Origin: LMUY01 sp964245075
GTDB taxonomy: Bacteria > Pseudomonadota > Alphaproteobacteria > Acetobacterales > Acetobacteraceae
Reading direction: 5' to 3'
Assembly: GCA_964245075.1 (NCBI GenBank)
Contig: CAXTLC010000044.1
Span: 1 to 39,381 of the forward strand
Length of the DNA: 39,381 nt
Part shown: positions 24,838 to 32,591 of the stretch, piece by piece
Layout: each line of letters starts with the position of its first letter
Position numbering within the stretch: the stretch's first letter is position 1
The notes under the pieces: model-generated
Seen by the model: only the letters and a program-made list of their open reading frames with translations
Told to the model about the DNA's origin: nothing
The model's database searches: none
Program-made: the position numbers and the translations under genes

Positions 24838-25599
24838 ATGCTGACCATCATGCGCCGCGCCGTACTCGTCGCGGGGGCGGCCGTGTCGCTCGCGCCCACA
24901 TTCCGGCGGGCTGCCGCGCAGGGCGGCCCATCAACGACAACCCGGCCGAGCGCGGTCGTCGCGGACCCGGCATACCCCTTCACCTTGCCGCCGCTGCCCT
25001 ACGCGGCCGGGGCGAACGAACCTCACATCGATGCCCAGACCATGGAGCTGCACCACGACAAGCACCATGCGGCCTACGTCGCCAACCTGAACGCCGCGGT
25101 GAAGGACCACCCGCAGGTGGCCGCGATGCCCCTGACGCAGATGCTCGCCAAGCTTCCCGAACTGCCGGACCCTATCCGCGCGGCCGTGCGCAACAACGGC
25201 GGAGGCCATGCCAACCACAGCATGTTCTGGCCGATCATGGGCGGCGCCGGCGGTGAACCGGACGGCGAGCTCTCAGGCGCGGTGAAGCGGGATTTCGGCT
25301 CGTTCACGCAACTCAAGGAAGCGTTCGCCAAGGCGGGCACCGGGCAGTTCGGGTCCGGATGGGCCATGGTGCTGGTGGACGGCAGCGGCAAGCTGTCCCT
25401 GGCGGCCCGGCCGAACCAGGACTCGCCGCTGATGGACGGCGGGCGGGTCCTGCTCGGCAACGACGTTTGGGAGCACGCCTACTACCTGAAGTATCAGAAC
25501 CGCAGGCCAGCCTACCTCGAAGCCTGGTGGAACGTGCTGAACTGGCCCGCCATCGCCGAACGCTACCAGGCGGCGAAGTCGGGCGCCCTCGCGGTCTGA
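24838..25599 (+). CDS. exported superoxide dismutase, Mn/Fe type
   Basis: A 253-residue Fe/Mn-family superoxide dismutase that converts superoxide to O2 and H2O2. The N-terminal part (MRRAVLVAGAAVSLAP...AAAQ) is a Sec- or Tat-type signal, so the enzyme should act in the periplasm, unlike the usual cytoplasmic family members. Metal ligands are visible: His in HHDKHHAAY, His in NNGGGHANHSMFW, and Asp/His in NDVWEHAYYLKYQNRRPAYL. GQFGSGWAMV and NQDSPL favour Mn or cambialistic use, though metal preference cannot be fixed by reading. ATG 24850 is an alternative start. It is not obviously part of the transporter operon. Confidence 0.92.
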   Translation: MLTIMRRAVLVAGAAVSLAPTFRRAAAQGGPSTTTRPSAVVADPAYPFTLPPLPYAAGANEPHIDAQTMELHHDKHHAAYVANLNAAVKDHPQVAAMPLTQMLAKLPELPDPIRAAVRNNGGGHANHSMFWPIMGGAGGEPDGELSGAVKRDFGSFTQLKEAFAKAGTGQFGSGWAMVLVDGSGKLSLAARPNQDSPLMDGGRVLLGNDVWEHAYYLKYQNRRPAYLEAWWNVLNWPAIAERYQAAKSGALAV

Positions 25600-25615
25600 A
25601 GCCTCGGGCCCGGCC

Positions 25616-25633
25616 GGCGCCCTTCAAGGCGCC
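25616..25633. terminator. hairpin between convergent genes, possible bidirectional terminator
   Basis: GGCGCC (25616-25621) pairs with GGCGCC (25628-25633) around a 6-base loop. It sits exactly where the dismutase gene and the minus-strand glycosyltransferase gene meet. The stem is short and no U-tract is present. Confidence 0.3.
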
Positions 25634-26925
25634 CGGGTCAAGGCGCCGACGGCGGTGGCGACCGGCTCGGCGCACAGCGCGATCCCGCCGGCGTCCGTCA
25701 GGTCCAGCAACGCCCGCGCTGCCCGGCGGGACAGGTCGATCGCGGCACGCCGGCCGTGCAGCGCGCTTGCCTGGCCGACCAGGTCCAGCAAGCCCTCGGC
25801 ATAGCGGGCAGGCGCGTGGGCCTGCTCCAGCACGGCGCGGCCACGCAGCCCGGCGCGGCGGAAGCGCTCCGGGTCCCGCCGGAACGCTTGGAGGTGGGCG
25901 CGCAGATCGTCCGCCTCACGCTCCGGCTCGACGAAGAACACGGCGTCTTCCGGCAAGGTCGCATACCAGCCGACCCGGGTGACCAGCGACGGCAGCGCCG
26001 CGTCCCAGATGCGGAGCTGGCTGGCCGATGCCTCGCCCATGGACGGAAAGCGCAGGTTGATCGCCAGGTCCGCGCGGGCGAGCGCCGCTTGCAGCTCGGC
26101 TTCCGGGACGAAGCCGTGCCGGCGCACCCGGCCGACCAGGCCCAGCGTGGCGATCTGCGTGTCAACCGGCTCCGGCTCGTCCAACGCGCCGTAGATGTCC
26201 AGCTGGACCCCGGCATCGGGCAGGGCGGCGACGGCGTCCAGGATGGCGCCGAGCCGGCGGTTGGGGCCGAGGAAGCCGAACACCAGCAGCCGCAGGGGGC
26301 CGCTCCCCTCCCGCCGCGCTGGAAGCGGCCCGGCAGGGTAAACCAGCGGCAGGTGCAGCACCGGGGTGCGCGTTTGCCCGGCCAGCGCCGCCCCTTCCTC
26401 CCGGTTGTGCACCACGGCCGCCAGCGCGGTGTCCAGCGCCGCCGCCGTCATGGGATAGCGGTCCACCAGGGTGTCGAGCGTTTCCCTGCCGCCAAGCCAG
26501 CCCTGGGCATCCGCCAGCGCGCGGGCGCCGTGGCTGCGCCGCATGGCTTGCAGGTAGAACGCCCGGTCGGCGCCTGGCGTCTCGGAATAGCGCGCGAAGA
26601 AATGTTGCAGCCGCGTGTCGTGCAGGACGACGATGCCGGGCGCGGCGCGGGCGACGTCGAAGATCGCGCGGTGGAAGGTGGCGTTGTTGCCGATGTTGTA
26701 GATGTTGGCGTCCGCCCCGTTCAGCCGCTTCCAGTCCACCGCCGCCGGGTCGTACTGCACCACCGGGATGTCCGCGGCGCGGGCGGGCGGCTCTGTCTGG
26801 GGCGTCCACAGGGTCACGTCCGCCAGCGGCAGCAGCGCCTTGGCCACCGTCAGGGTGTGGTTGCCGATCTCGCTGTGCAGCGGCGGCAGCGGCGAGAACA
26901 GGTTGAGCCTCAGCCGAGCAGGCAT
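25624..26925 (-). CDS. GT4-like glycosyltransferase A
   Basis: A 433-residue glycosyltransferase of GT-B fold. The N-terminal half has LFSPLPPLHSEIGNHTLTVA, and the C-terminal half has LLVFGFLGPNRRLGAILDAV, a nucleotide-sugar region (RADLAINLRFPSMGEASASQ) and VGWYATLPEDAVFFVEPERE. It differs from the two paralogues upstream. ATG 26925 lies inside the end of the preceding gene (16-base overlap), so the glycan genes are translationally linked. It is the last gene of the yraN-methyltransferase-glycosyltransferase run. Sugar donor and acceptor are unknown. Confidence 0.85.
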   Translation of the reverse strand: MPARLRLNLFSPLPPLHSEIGNHTLTVAKALLPLADVTLWTPQTEPPARAADIPVVQYDPAAVDWKRLNGADANIYNIGNNATFHRAIFDVARAAPGIVVLHDTRLQHFFARYSETPGADRAFYLQAMRRSHGARALADAQGWLGGRETLDTLVDRYPMTAAALDTALAAVVHNREEGAALAGQTRTPVLHLPLVYPAGPLPARREGSGPLRLLVFGFLGPNRRLGAILDAVAALPDAGVQLDIYGALDEPEPVDTQIATLGLVGRVRRHGFVPEAELQAALARADLAINLRFPSMGEASASQLRIWDAALPSLVTRVGWYATLPEDAVFFVEPEREADDLRAHLQAFRRDPERFRRAGLRGRAVLEQAHAPARYAEGLLDLVGQASALHGRRAAIDLSRRAARALLDLTDAGGIALCAEPVATAVGALTRAP

Positions 26926-27953
26926 TGCACCACGCTGTCCCAGCTCAGGCCCAACGCGCGGTACCGCGCCAGCCCGGCGTCGCCCATCTCGGCGGCGCGG
27001 CGGCGGTCGGCCCACAGCGTGTCCATCGCGTCCGCCAGCGCCGCCGGGTCAGGCTCGCAGACCAGGCCGGTGCCGCCATGCTCCACGAAGGCGAGCGGGC
27101 CGCCGGAATCGGCGCAGGTGATGACGGCGCGGGCGGACAGCATGGCTTCCAGGGTGACGTAGCCGTAATCCTCGTCCAGCGGCGGCACCAGCACGGCGAG
27201 CGCCGTGGAAAGCAGCTCGATCTTGCGCTGGTCCGTGACGGGGCCGAGCCAGGTGGCGCGGCCGGGCGCCGCTTCCGCCGCGCGGGCCGTCACCGCGGCG
27301 GCCCAGACCGCGTCGTCGGGCGCCCCCACGAACACGACGCGCACCGGCTGCCGGGTGCGGGCCAGCGCTTCCACCACCAGGTCCTGCCGTTTGACCCCGT
27401 TCAGCCGGCTCGGCATCAGCAGGAAGTCGCCGCGGGACGCGCTGCGGTAGCGGTCGGCCAATGGCGGGGGATGGTAGAGCGGCTGCGCCTCGATCCCGTT
27501 GAACCGGCGCAGGCGGCCGGCGACGTTGGGGGAGATGGCGAAGATGCGGCGCACCTCGCCCAGCAGCCGTGTGTCGGCGCCGCGGATCAGGTCGCGCACC
27601 TCCGTGCCGTCGGGCTGGCCGTACAGGTCGCCCCAATGCTGCTCCCACAGGTCATAAGCGCTGCGGTGCTGGTGCAGCAGCCACACGGTCTTGTCCGGAT
27701 GCGGGATCAGGTAGGCCGGGAACTTGAGCCCGATCAGCCGGTCGATGCGGGTGCCCATGCTTTCCGTCAGGTCCAGCAAGCGGCAAGCCAGCACCTGGGG
27801 CGGGATGGCGGCGGGCGGATACCACTTGAACGGGACCGCGACGATCTCCGCCTCGTGTCCCGCCTCGCGGATCGCGTCGCACAGGCCGTCCGCGAGCGCC
27901 TCGGCCCCGCCGCGTATGAACGGCACCTGCACGGTGGCGACGGCGACCCTCAT
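26910..27953 (-). CDS. GT4 glycosyltransferase B (paralogue of C)
   Basis: A 347-residue cytoplasmic GT4 glycosyltransferase. Shared landmarks with the next gene upstream are ATVQVPF-RGGAE near the N-terminus (phosphate-loop glycine region), LIGLKFPAYL, WLLHQHRSAYDLW, and the donor-site EDYGYVTLEAML near residue 265. The ATG start is followed by RVAVATVQVP. The tandem paralogues probably add related sugars to one surface polymer. It lies 36 bases downstream of paralogue C. Confidence 0.88.
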   Translation of the reverse strand: MRVAVATVQVPFIRGGAEALADGLCDAIREAGHEAEIVAVPFKWYPPAAIPPQVLACRLLDLTESMGTRIDRLIGLKFPAYLIPHPDKTVWLLHQHRSAYDLWEQHWGDLYGQPDGTEVRDLIRGADTRLLGEVRRIFAISPNVAGRLRRFNGIEAQPLYHPPPLADRYRSASRGDFLLMPSRLNGVKRQDLVVEALARTRQPVRVVFVGAPDDAVWAAAVTARAAEAAPGRATWLGPVTDQRKIELLSTALAVLVPPLDEDYGYVTLEAMLSARAVITCADSGGPLAFVEHGGTGLVCEPDPAALADAMDTLWADRRRAAEMGDAGLARYRALGLSWDSVVQCLLG

Positions 27954-27975
27954 CGCCGCGGCTCCGTTCCGCAGC

Positions 27976-27990
27976 AGGAGGCCCCCTCCT
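27976..27990. repeat. 15-bp palindrome between the paralogous glycosyltransferases
   Basis: AGGAGG-CCC-CCTCCT forms a perfect small hairpin touching the stop codon of glycosyltransferase C. It carries a ribosome-site-like AGGAGG on both strands but lies too far from the next start codon (23 bases) to serve as its binding site. Confidence 0.35.
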
Positions 27991-29036
27991 TAATGCAGCA
28001 AACGGTCAAGCACGTGCCCCCAGCCGAGGCGCAGGTCATCGTAGTGCTGCCGCCCGGCGCGGCCCCAGCGCTCCGTCCGGGCGCGATGGGCCCAGAGGCG
28101 GTCCAGCGCCACGCCCAGCGCCTCCGGCCGCGGCGGGCAGACCAGGCCGTTGTGGCCGTCCACCACGAAATCCAGCGGGCCGCCGGCGTCCTCCGTCGTC
28201 ACCACCGCCTTGGCGCACAGCATCGCTTCCAAGGTCACGTACCCGTAATCCTCGTCCACCGGCGGGAACAGCACGGCCAGGCAGCCGGCGTACAGCGACA
28301 GCTTCTCCGCCTCGCCCACCGCGCCGCGCCAGTCCACCCGCGCGTCCAGGCCCAGCGCGGTGCAGCGGGCGCGCAGGCTCCGCTCGTACTCCGGCGCATC
28401 CCCGGCGCCCATGAACACCATGCGCACCGGCTCGCGCGACACCGCCAGCGCCTCGATCGCAAGGTGCTGCCGCTTGCTCTCGTTCACCCGGCTGGGGAAC
28501 AGGATGTAGTCGCCGTACGGCCCGGGGCGCAGCCGGTCCGCGCCGGGCGGCGGGTGGTACAGCGGCTCGGACGCCAGGCCGTTGAACCGGCGCAGGCGGT
28601 CGCTCACCACCCGGCTGATGGTGTACAGCGCCTCGCACTCGCGGAGCAGCCCGTCATCGGCGTTGCGGACCACGCGCCGGACATGCGCGCCGTCCGGGGC
28701 GTGCAGCAGGTCGGAGAACGGCGCGTCCCACAGGTCGTAGGCGCTGCGGTGCTGGTGCAGCAGCCACAGCCGCTTGGACCGGTGCGGCATCAGGTAGGCC
28801 GGGAACTTCAGGCCGATCAGCCGGTCGATGGGCTGGCCGACGCTTTCCTCCACCTGCATCAGCCGGGCGGCGAGCATGTGCTCCGGCACCCGCGCGGCGG
28901 GGTACCACTTGAAGGGAAGGGCGATGATCTCCGCCCCGTGCCCGGCCGCCCGGATCGCGTCCCGCAGGCTCTCGGCCAGCAGCTCGGCGCCGCCGCGCAC
29001 GAACGGCACCTGCACGGTCGCGATCCCCACCCGCAC
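27990..29036 (-). CDS. GT4 glycosyltransferase C (paralogue of B)
   Basis: A 348-residue GT4 glycosyltransferase, a clear duplicate of the gene at 26910-27953. It keeps IATVQVPFVRGGAE, LIGLKFPAYLMPH, WLLHQHRSAYDLW, FPSRVNESKRQHLAIEALA and DEDYGYVTLEAML. The GTG start at 29036 aligns with the ATG of its paralogue and has GGAAGG 7 bases upstream. It begins 2 bases after the methyltransferase stop. Such gene order, methyltransferase then glycosyltransferases, is typical of O-antigen or capsule loci. Confidence 0.88.
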   Translation of the reverse strand: MRVGIATVQVPFVRGGAELLAESLRDAIRAAGHGAEIIALPFKWYPAARVPEHMLAARLMQVEESVGQPIDRLIGLKFPAYLMPHRSKRLWLLHQHRSAYDLWDAPFSDLLHAPDGAHVRRVVRNADDGLLRECEALYTISRVVSDRLRRFNGLASEPLYHPPPGADRLRPGPYGDYILFPSRVNESKRQHLAIEALAVSREPVRMVFMGAGDAPEYERSLRARCTALGLDARVDWRGAVGEAEKLSLYAGCLAVLFPPVDEDYGYVTLEAMLCAKAVVTTEDAGGPLDFVVDGHNGLVCPPRPEALGVALDRLWAHRARTERWGRAGRQHYDDLRLGWGHVLDRLLH

Positions 29037-29038
29037 GT

Positions 29039-30745
29039 TCAGGCCTTCCGGGCCACCAGCGCGTAATCCTGCGGGCCGTGGAAGATGCGGTCCAGCGCTT
29101 CGGCCAGGAGGCGGTCGGCGCCGGGGAAGCGGGCGTCCATCGGGTGCAGCTCCACGATCTCCGGATCGGTGAAGCCGCGCGCCTCGGCGATCATCGCCAT
29201 GGTCTCGCCCGGCAGCGGATGGCGGTGGGTGGGGTCCAGGTAGAAGTAGCGGCTGGCGGTCAGGATGTTGGCCGGGTTGGGCGTTTCCAGGAGGAGCAGA
29301 CCGCCCGGCGCCAGCGCCCGCAGCGCCTCGTCCATGATGCGGACCACGGCCTTGAACGGCAGGTGCTCGGCGATGTGGAAGCCGGTCACCGCGCCCAGCG
29401 ACCCATCCGGCCGCGCCGCCAGGTGGGTGAGCGCATCGCCTTCGGCGCAGTCGAGCCCGGCATCCCGGCACTGCGCGGCCATGCTGGAATTGGCGTCCAC
29501 GCCGGATGCCGCCATGCCTTCCTCGCGCAGCAGCTCCAGGAACTCGCCCCGGCCGGCGCCGATGTCCAGCACCGGTCGGCCGGGCGTGCCGGCGCCGGCG
29601 GCGCGCAGCCGTGGCAGGTGGGCGCGCTGCCGCTCCTTGATGGCGGCGCGGGTGCCGCGGAACCGGTCCTCGAACGCCACGTACAGGGCGTCCAGCGCGT
29701 GGTCGTCCTCCGCCTCCACCGCTGGCGGCACCGGATGGCGGAGCGCGTGCAGCATCAGGCCGATGCGGCGCTGCTGGTCCGCCACGTCCCGCCGGTTCTG
29801 CGCGGCGACCGCCTCCGCGGCGATCACCCGCGCGTCCAGCTCCGCCCGCAGGGTGCCCGCGGCGGCCTCGATCTGCCGCCGGGCGGCGCCGAGATCCACG
29901 GCGCCTTCCACCCCGGCCAGCCGTTCCTCGTGCCCGCGCACGCTGTCCGACAGGCTGAGCAGCGCGTCGATGACGCTGTCCTCGGTGGCGGCGAACTGGC
30001 GGGCCAGGTTCTCGCTGCGCTCGGACAGGGAGGTGAGCAGCCGCCCCTGGTCGGCGACCGCGAGCAGCGCCTTGCGCCCGGCCTCGTCCTGCGCGGCCTG
30101 CACCGTGGCCAGGCGGCGCGTCGCCAGCTCGATGGCCACCTGCTGCTCCGCCACCCGCTCCTCCAGCACCCGGCGGCGGCTGTCGATGGCGGCGGCGAAG
30201 GCGGTCAGGCGCGCGTCCAGTTCGGCGCGCAGCGCGATGTCCGCTCGCCCGTCCGTGCCCAGCGCGCGGGACAGGCCGGTGCGGCGCAGCCCAGCGCCGG
30301 CCAGGCGCGCGAGCGGCCCGACGAGCGGGACCCGGTAGAGCCGGCGGGCCAGGTAGCGCCGGCGCAGCCCGGGAACGGCACGGCCGCATCCGCGGGCCTC
30401 GCGGCTCCGCTGCAACTGTCCCAGCAGCTCGATCTTGCCCCGGCCGCGGGCCATCTCGCCCTCGATGTGGGCGATGCCGGCCGGGTCCGCCCGGCGGCCG
30501 AGCAGGGTCGCGTACGCGGCCTCGATGAACGGCAGGCCGTCCAGCGCCAGCAGCGCCGGCAACGGCAGCGGCACGGGCGGCGCAGCCGGCGCGGCGGTGG
30601 GCGAGCTGGCCAGCCGGGCCTTCTCCGCCGCTTCGCGCATGGGGGCGGCATCGGAATGGTGGCGCGCGACTTCGAGCCAGATCTCGTCCGTGATCTCCGC
30701 CGCCGCCATGGACGGGATGGGGCCGCCGCCATGGATGTCAGGCAC
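29039..30745 (-). CDS. DUF4214/coiled-coil SAM methyltransferase
   Basis: A 568-residue multidomain protein. Residues about 65-115 (LLALDGLPFIEAAYATLLGR onward) look like a DUF4214 domain. About 170-330 are rich in heptad-like Ala/Leu/Glu/Arg and should form a coiled coil. The C-terminal part is a class I methyltransferase with VLDIGAGRGEFLELL (SAM motif I), VDANSSM, FHIAEHLPF and LLLLETPNPANILTASRYFY. The layout recalls O-antigen chain-terminating methyltransferases, where a coiled coil measures chain length. That comparison is inference. The GTG start overlaps the previous gene by 8 bases; ATG 30709 is a possible alternative. Confidence 0.85.
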   Translation of the reverse strand: MPDIHGGGPIPSMAAAEITDEIWLEVARHHSDAAPMREAAEKARLASSPTAAPAAPPVPLPLPALLALDGLPFIEAAYATLLGRRADPAGIAHIEGEMARGRGKIELLGQLQRSREARGCGRAVPGLRRRYLARRLYRVPLVGPLARLAGAGLRRTGLSRALGTDGRADIALRAELDARLTAFAAAIDSRRRVLEERVAEQQVAIELATRRLATVQAAQDEAGRKALLAVADQGRLLTSLSERSENLARQFAATEDSVIDALLSLSDSVRGHEERLAGVEGAVDLGAARRQIEAAAGTLRAELDARVIAAEAVAAQNRRDVADQQRRIGLMLHALRHPVPPAVEAEDDHALDALYVAFEDRFRGTRAAIKERQRAHLPRLRAAGAGTPGRPVLDIGAGRGEFLELLREEGMAASGVDANSSMAAQCRDAGLDCAEGDALTHLAARPDGSLGAVTGFHIAEHLPFKAVVRIMDEALRALAPGGLLLLETPNPANILTASRYFYLDPTHRHPLPGETMAMIAEARGFTDPEIVELHPMDARFPGADRLLAEALDRIFHGPQDYALVARKA

Positions 30746-32093
30746 CCGCGTCCTCCGGTTGGAGCCGCGCCTTCAGGGACGCGCCGTCGATCACCAGCTC
30801 CGCGGCGCGCAGCCGGGCGCTGGCGAAGATGCGCGCCCATTCCAGCAGGCTGAAGCCTTGCGGGTTGCGTCCGCGGCGCAGTTCCGCGAGCGCGGACGGC
30901 GTGGCGGCGCCGGGCCACGTCTGCCCGACCGGCTCGCAGAACAGCCCGATGAAGCCGCCGGGTCGCAGCAGGACGCGCAGGCCGCGCAGGATCGCCGCCG
31001 GGTCGTCGGAGGCATGCAGCGCGCCGAAGCAGACCGCCGCATCGAAGTGCCCGGCCGGCAGCGGCAGGTCCAGGAGGTCGGCGCACACCGGCAGCACGGC
31101 AGAGCCGGCGCGGCGCGGCACGAGGCAGCCGAGCTGCAAGGCCAGCAGGTCGCCATCCACGTTCACCGCCTCGCCGGGCAGGCAGGCCGTCACGGGGGTG
31201 GCGCCGCCGCACAGCTCCAGCACGCGCGGGGACCGGTATCCCGCGAGCCAGCCGCGCGCCAAGCCGACCGCGCGGGCCCGGTCGGCTTCCGGCTCGTGCG
31301 GGCCGGGGCCGTCCGTCACCCAATGCGCGGGCGGCGTGAAGCCGGCGTCCTCACGCAAGTGAACCGGGAACGGGCCGAACGGCGGCTCCAGCCAGCGCAC
31401 CCCCTCCTGCACGGCCGCCAGCGAGACGGTGCGGCGCCCGGTGCCGTCCGGGGCGACCATCCGAATGGGCAGCGTCAGCACCTGGCCCGGCGCCAAGTCG
31501 ATCGGCAGCGGAGTCCGCACCTCCGCCCCCGCCACGGCCCGGCCGTCCGAGTCGCGCCATTGGCAGGCCAGCGTCACCCGTCCCTCGCCCGCGCTGGCCA
31601 TGGGGGCGGAGCCGGCATTGCGGAACCGGACGTTGGCCAGCAGCTCCTCGCCGGGCCGCATGGCGCGCGGGAGGTACTCGCCGAGCCACTGGCACCGCGG
31701 CTCCCCGGCCGGATCGGGCGACCCCAAGGAGGGCGCCAGGGGACGCGGGCGGCCGAGCAGGCGGCCGTCATCCGGCAGGCCGGCCCAGCCGGCGCCGCCC
31801 ACCCGCACCCGCGCGCCGGATGCCCGGCGCGCCCGCAAGGTGGCGAACGGGTCCGCCGGCACGTGGAGCGAGGCCAGCACGCTCCGCGCCTCCACCGGGT
31901 CCATCAGCGGGCCGCGCACGGCGGCGGCGTCACCGACCATCACCGGGATGTCGGCCTGCACCGGGTAGCTGCGCCCGCAGCCGGGGCATTCCAGCGCTGC
32001 CCCGCTCGGCCGCAGCCCGCCGGAGCGGCAGCCCACGCAGCGCAGGAGCGCAAGCACCGGAAGCGATTCCAAGCCGTCTTGCCCCACACGCAT
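30738..32093 (-). CDS. zinc-ribbon/SAM methyltransferase with beta-rich middle domain
   Basis: About 451 residues. The N-terminal 45 carry two CxxC pairs (LRCVGC and LECPGC) and end YPVQADIPVM, a Trm112-like zinc ribbon often fused to methyltransferases. The middle (about 125-225, ANVRFRNAGSAPMASAGEG) is beta-rich and Ig-like, similar in style to polysaccharide-binding modules. The C-terminal methyltransferase has PRVLELCGGATPVTACLPG (motif I) and FDAAVCFGALHASDDPAAIL. The start is uncertain: ATG 32093 is taken, while GTG 32111 would add six residues; neither has a good ribosome site. Confidence 0.82.
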   Translation of the reverse strand: MRVGQDGLESLPVLALLRCVGCRSGGLRPSGAALECPGCGRSYPVQADIPVMVGDAAAVRGPLMDPVEARSVLASLHVPADPFATLRARRASGARVRVGGAGWAGLPDDGRLLGRPRPLAPSLGSPDPAGEPRCQWLGEYLPRAMRPGEELLANVRFRNAGSAPMASAGEGRVTLACQWRDSDGRAVAGAEVRTPLPIDLAPGQVLTLPIRMVAPDGTGRRTVSLAAVQEGVRWLEPPFGPFPVHLREDAGFTPPAHWVTDGPGPHEPEADRARAVGLARGWLAGYRSPRVLELCGGATPVTACLPGEAVNVDGDLLALQLGCLVPRRAGSAVLPVCADLLDLPLPAGHFDAAVCFGALHASDDPAAILRGLRVLLRPGGFIGLFCEPVGQTWPGAATPSALAELRRGRNPQGFSLLEWARIFASARLRAAELVIDGASLKARLQPEDAGA

Positions 32094-32132
32094 GTGGTGC
32101 ACGTATGACACCCTGCCGGGTACGACAACAGG

Positions 32133-32528
32133 CTACTCCTGCCGGAACGCATCCGTCACGCGCCGCACCTGGCCGGCGCCGTCCACGAGAAGCACGTCGA
32201 ACCGCATGCCGGCCCGGCCCCATTCCGGATGCTCCGCCATGAGGACCGCGGCGGCTCCCAGCAGCCGCCCGCGCTGCCGCGGGCCGAGCGACGCGGCGGC
32301 GGCGGCAAGGCTGGGCCGGGCCTTGACCTCCACCAGCGCCAGCAGGCCGTCGCGCTCCGCGGCGATGTCCACCTCGCCCGCCCCGGTGCGCAGGCGGCGG
32401 CCCAGCACCGTCCAGCCATCCGCGAGCAGGGCGGCGCAGGCGGCCTCCTCCGCCGCCATCCCGCGCGCATGCGCCGCCTGGCCCCGCATCCGCCCAGCTT
32501 GCTTCCCAGCTTGCTTCGTTCCGGCCAT
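32133..32528 (-). CDS. yraN: YraN family (UPF0102) nuclease-like protein
   Basis: A 131-residue protein with the YraN pattern: GMAAEEAACAALLADGWTVL, GAGEVDIAAERDGLLALVEV followed by KAR (the Asp and Glu-x-Lys of a restriction-endonuclease-like active site), and a C-terminal MRFDVLLVDGAGQVRRV. The family's role is unsettled, with Holliday-junction or DNA uptake/processing functions proposed. It heads the minus-strand glycan gene run, ending 39 bases before the next start, and diverges from the GGT-like gene across 63 bases. Confidence 0.9.
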   Translation of the reverse strand: MAGTKQAGKQAGRMRGQAAHARGMAAEEAACAALLADGWTVLGRRLRTGAGEVDIAAERDGLLALVEVKARPSLAAAAASLGPRQRGRLLGAAAVLMAEHPEWGRAGMRFDVLLVDGAGQVRRVTDAFRQE

Positions 32529-32591
32529 GGCTTAGTTTCCGGCGGCGCGGGGCGGCTGGCAACGGTCTTCCCGCATGGAGGAGCCTCCGAC

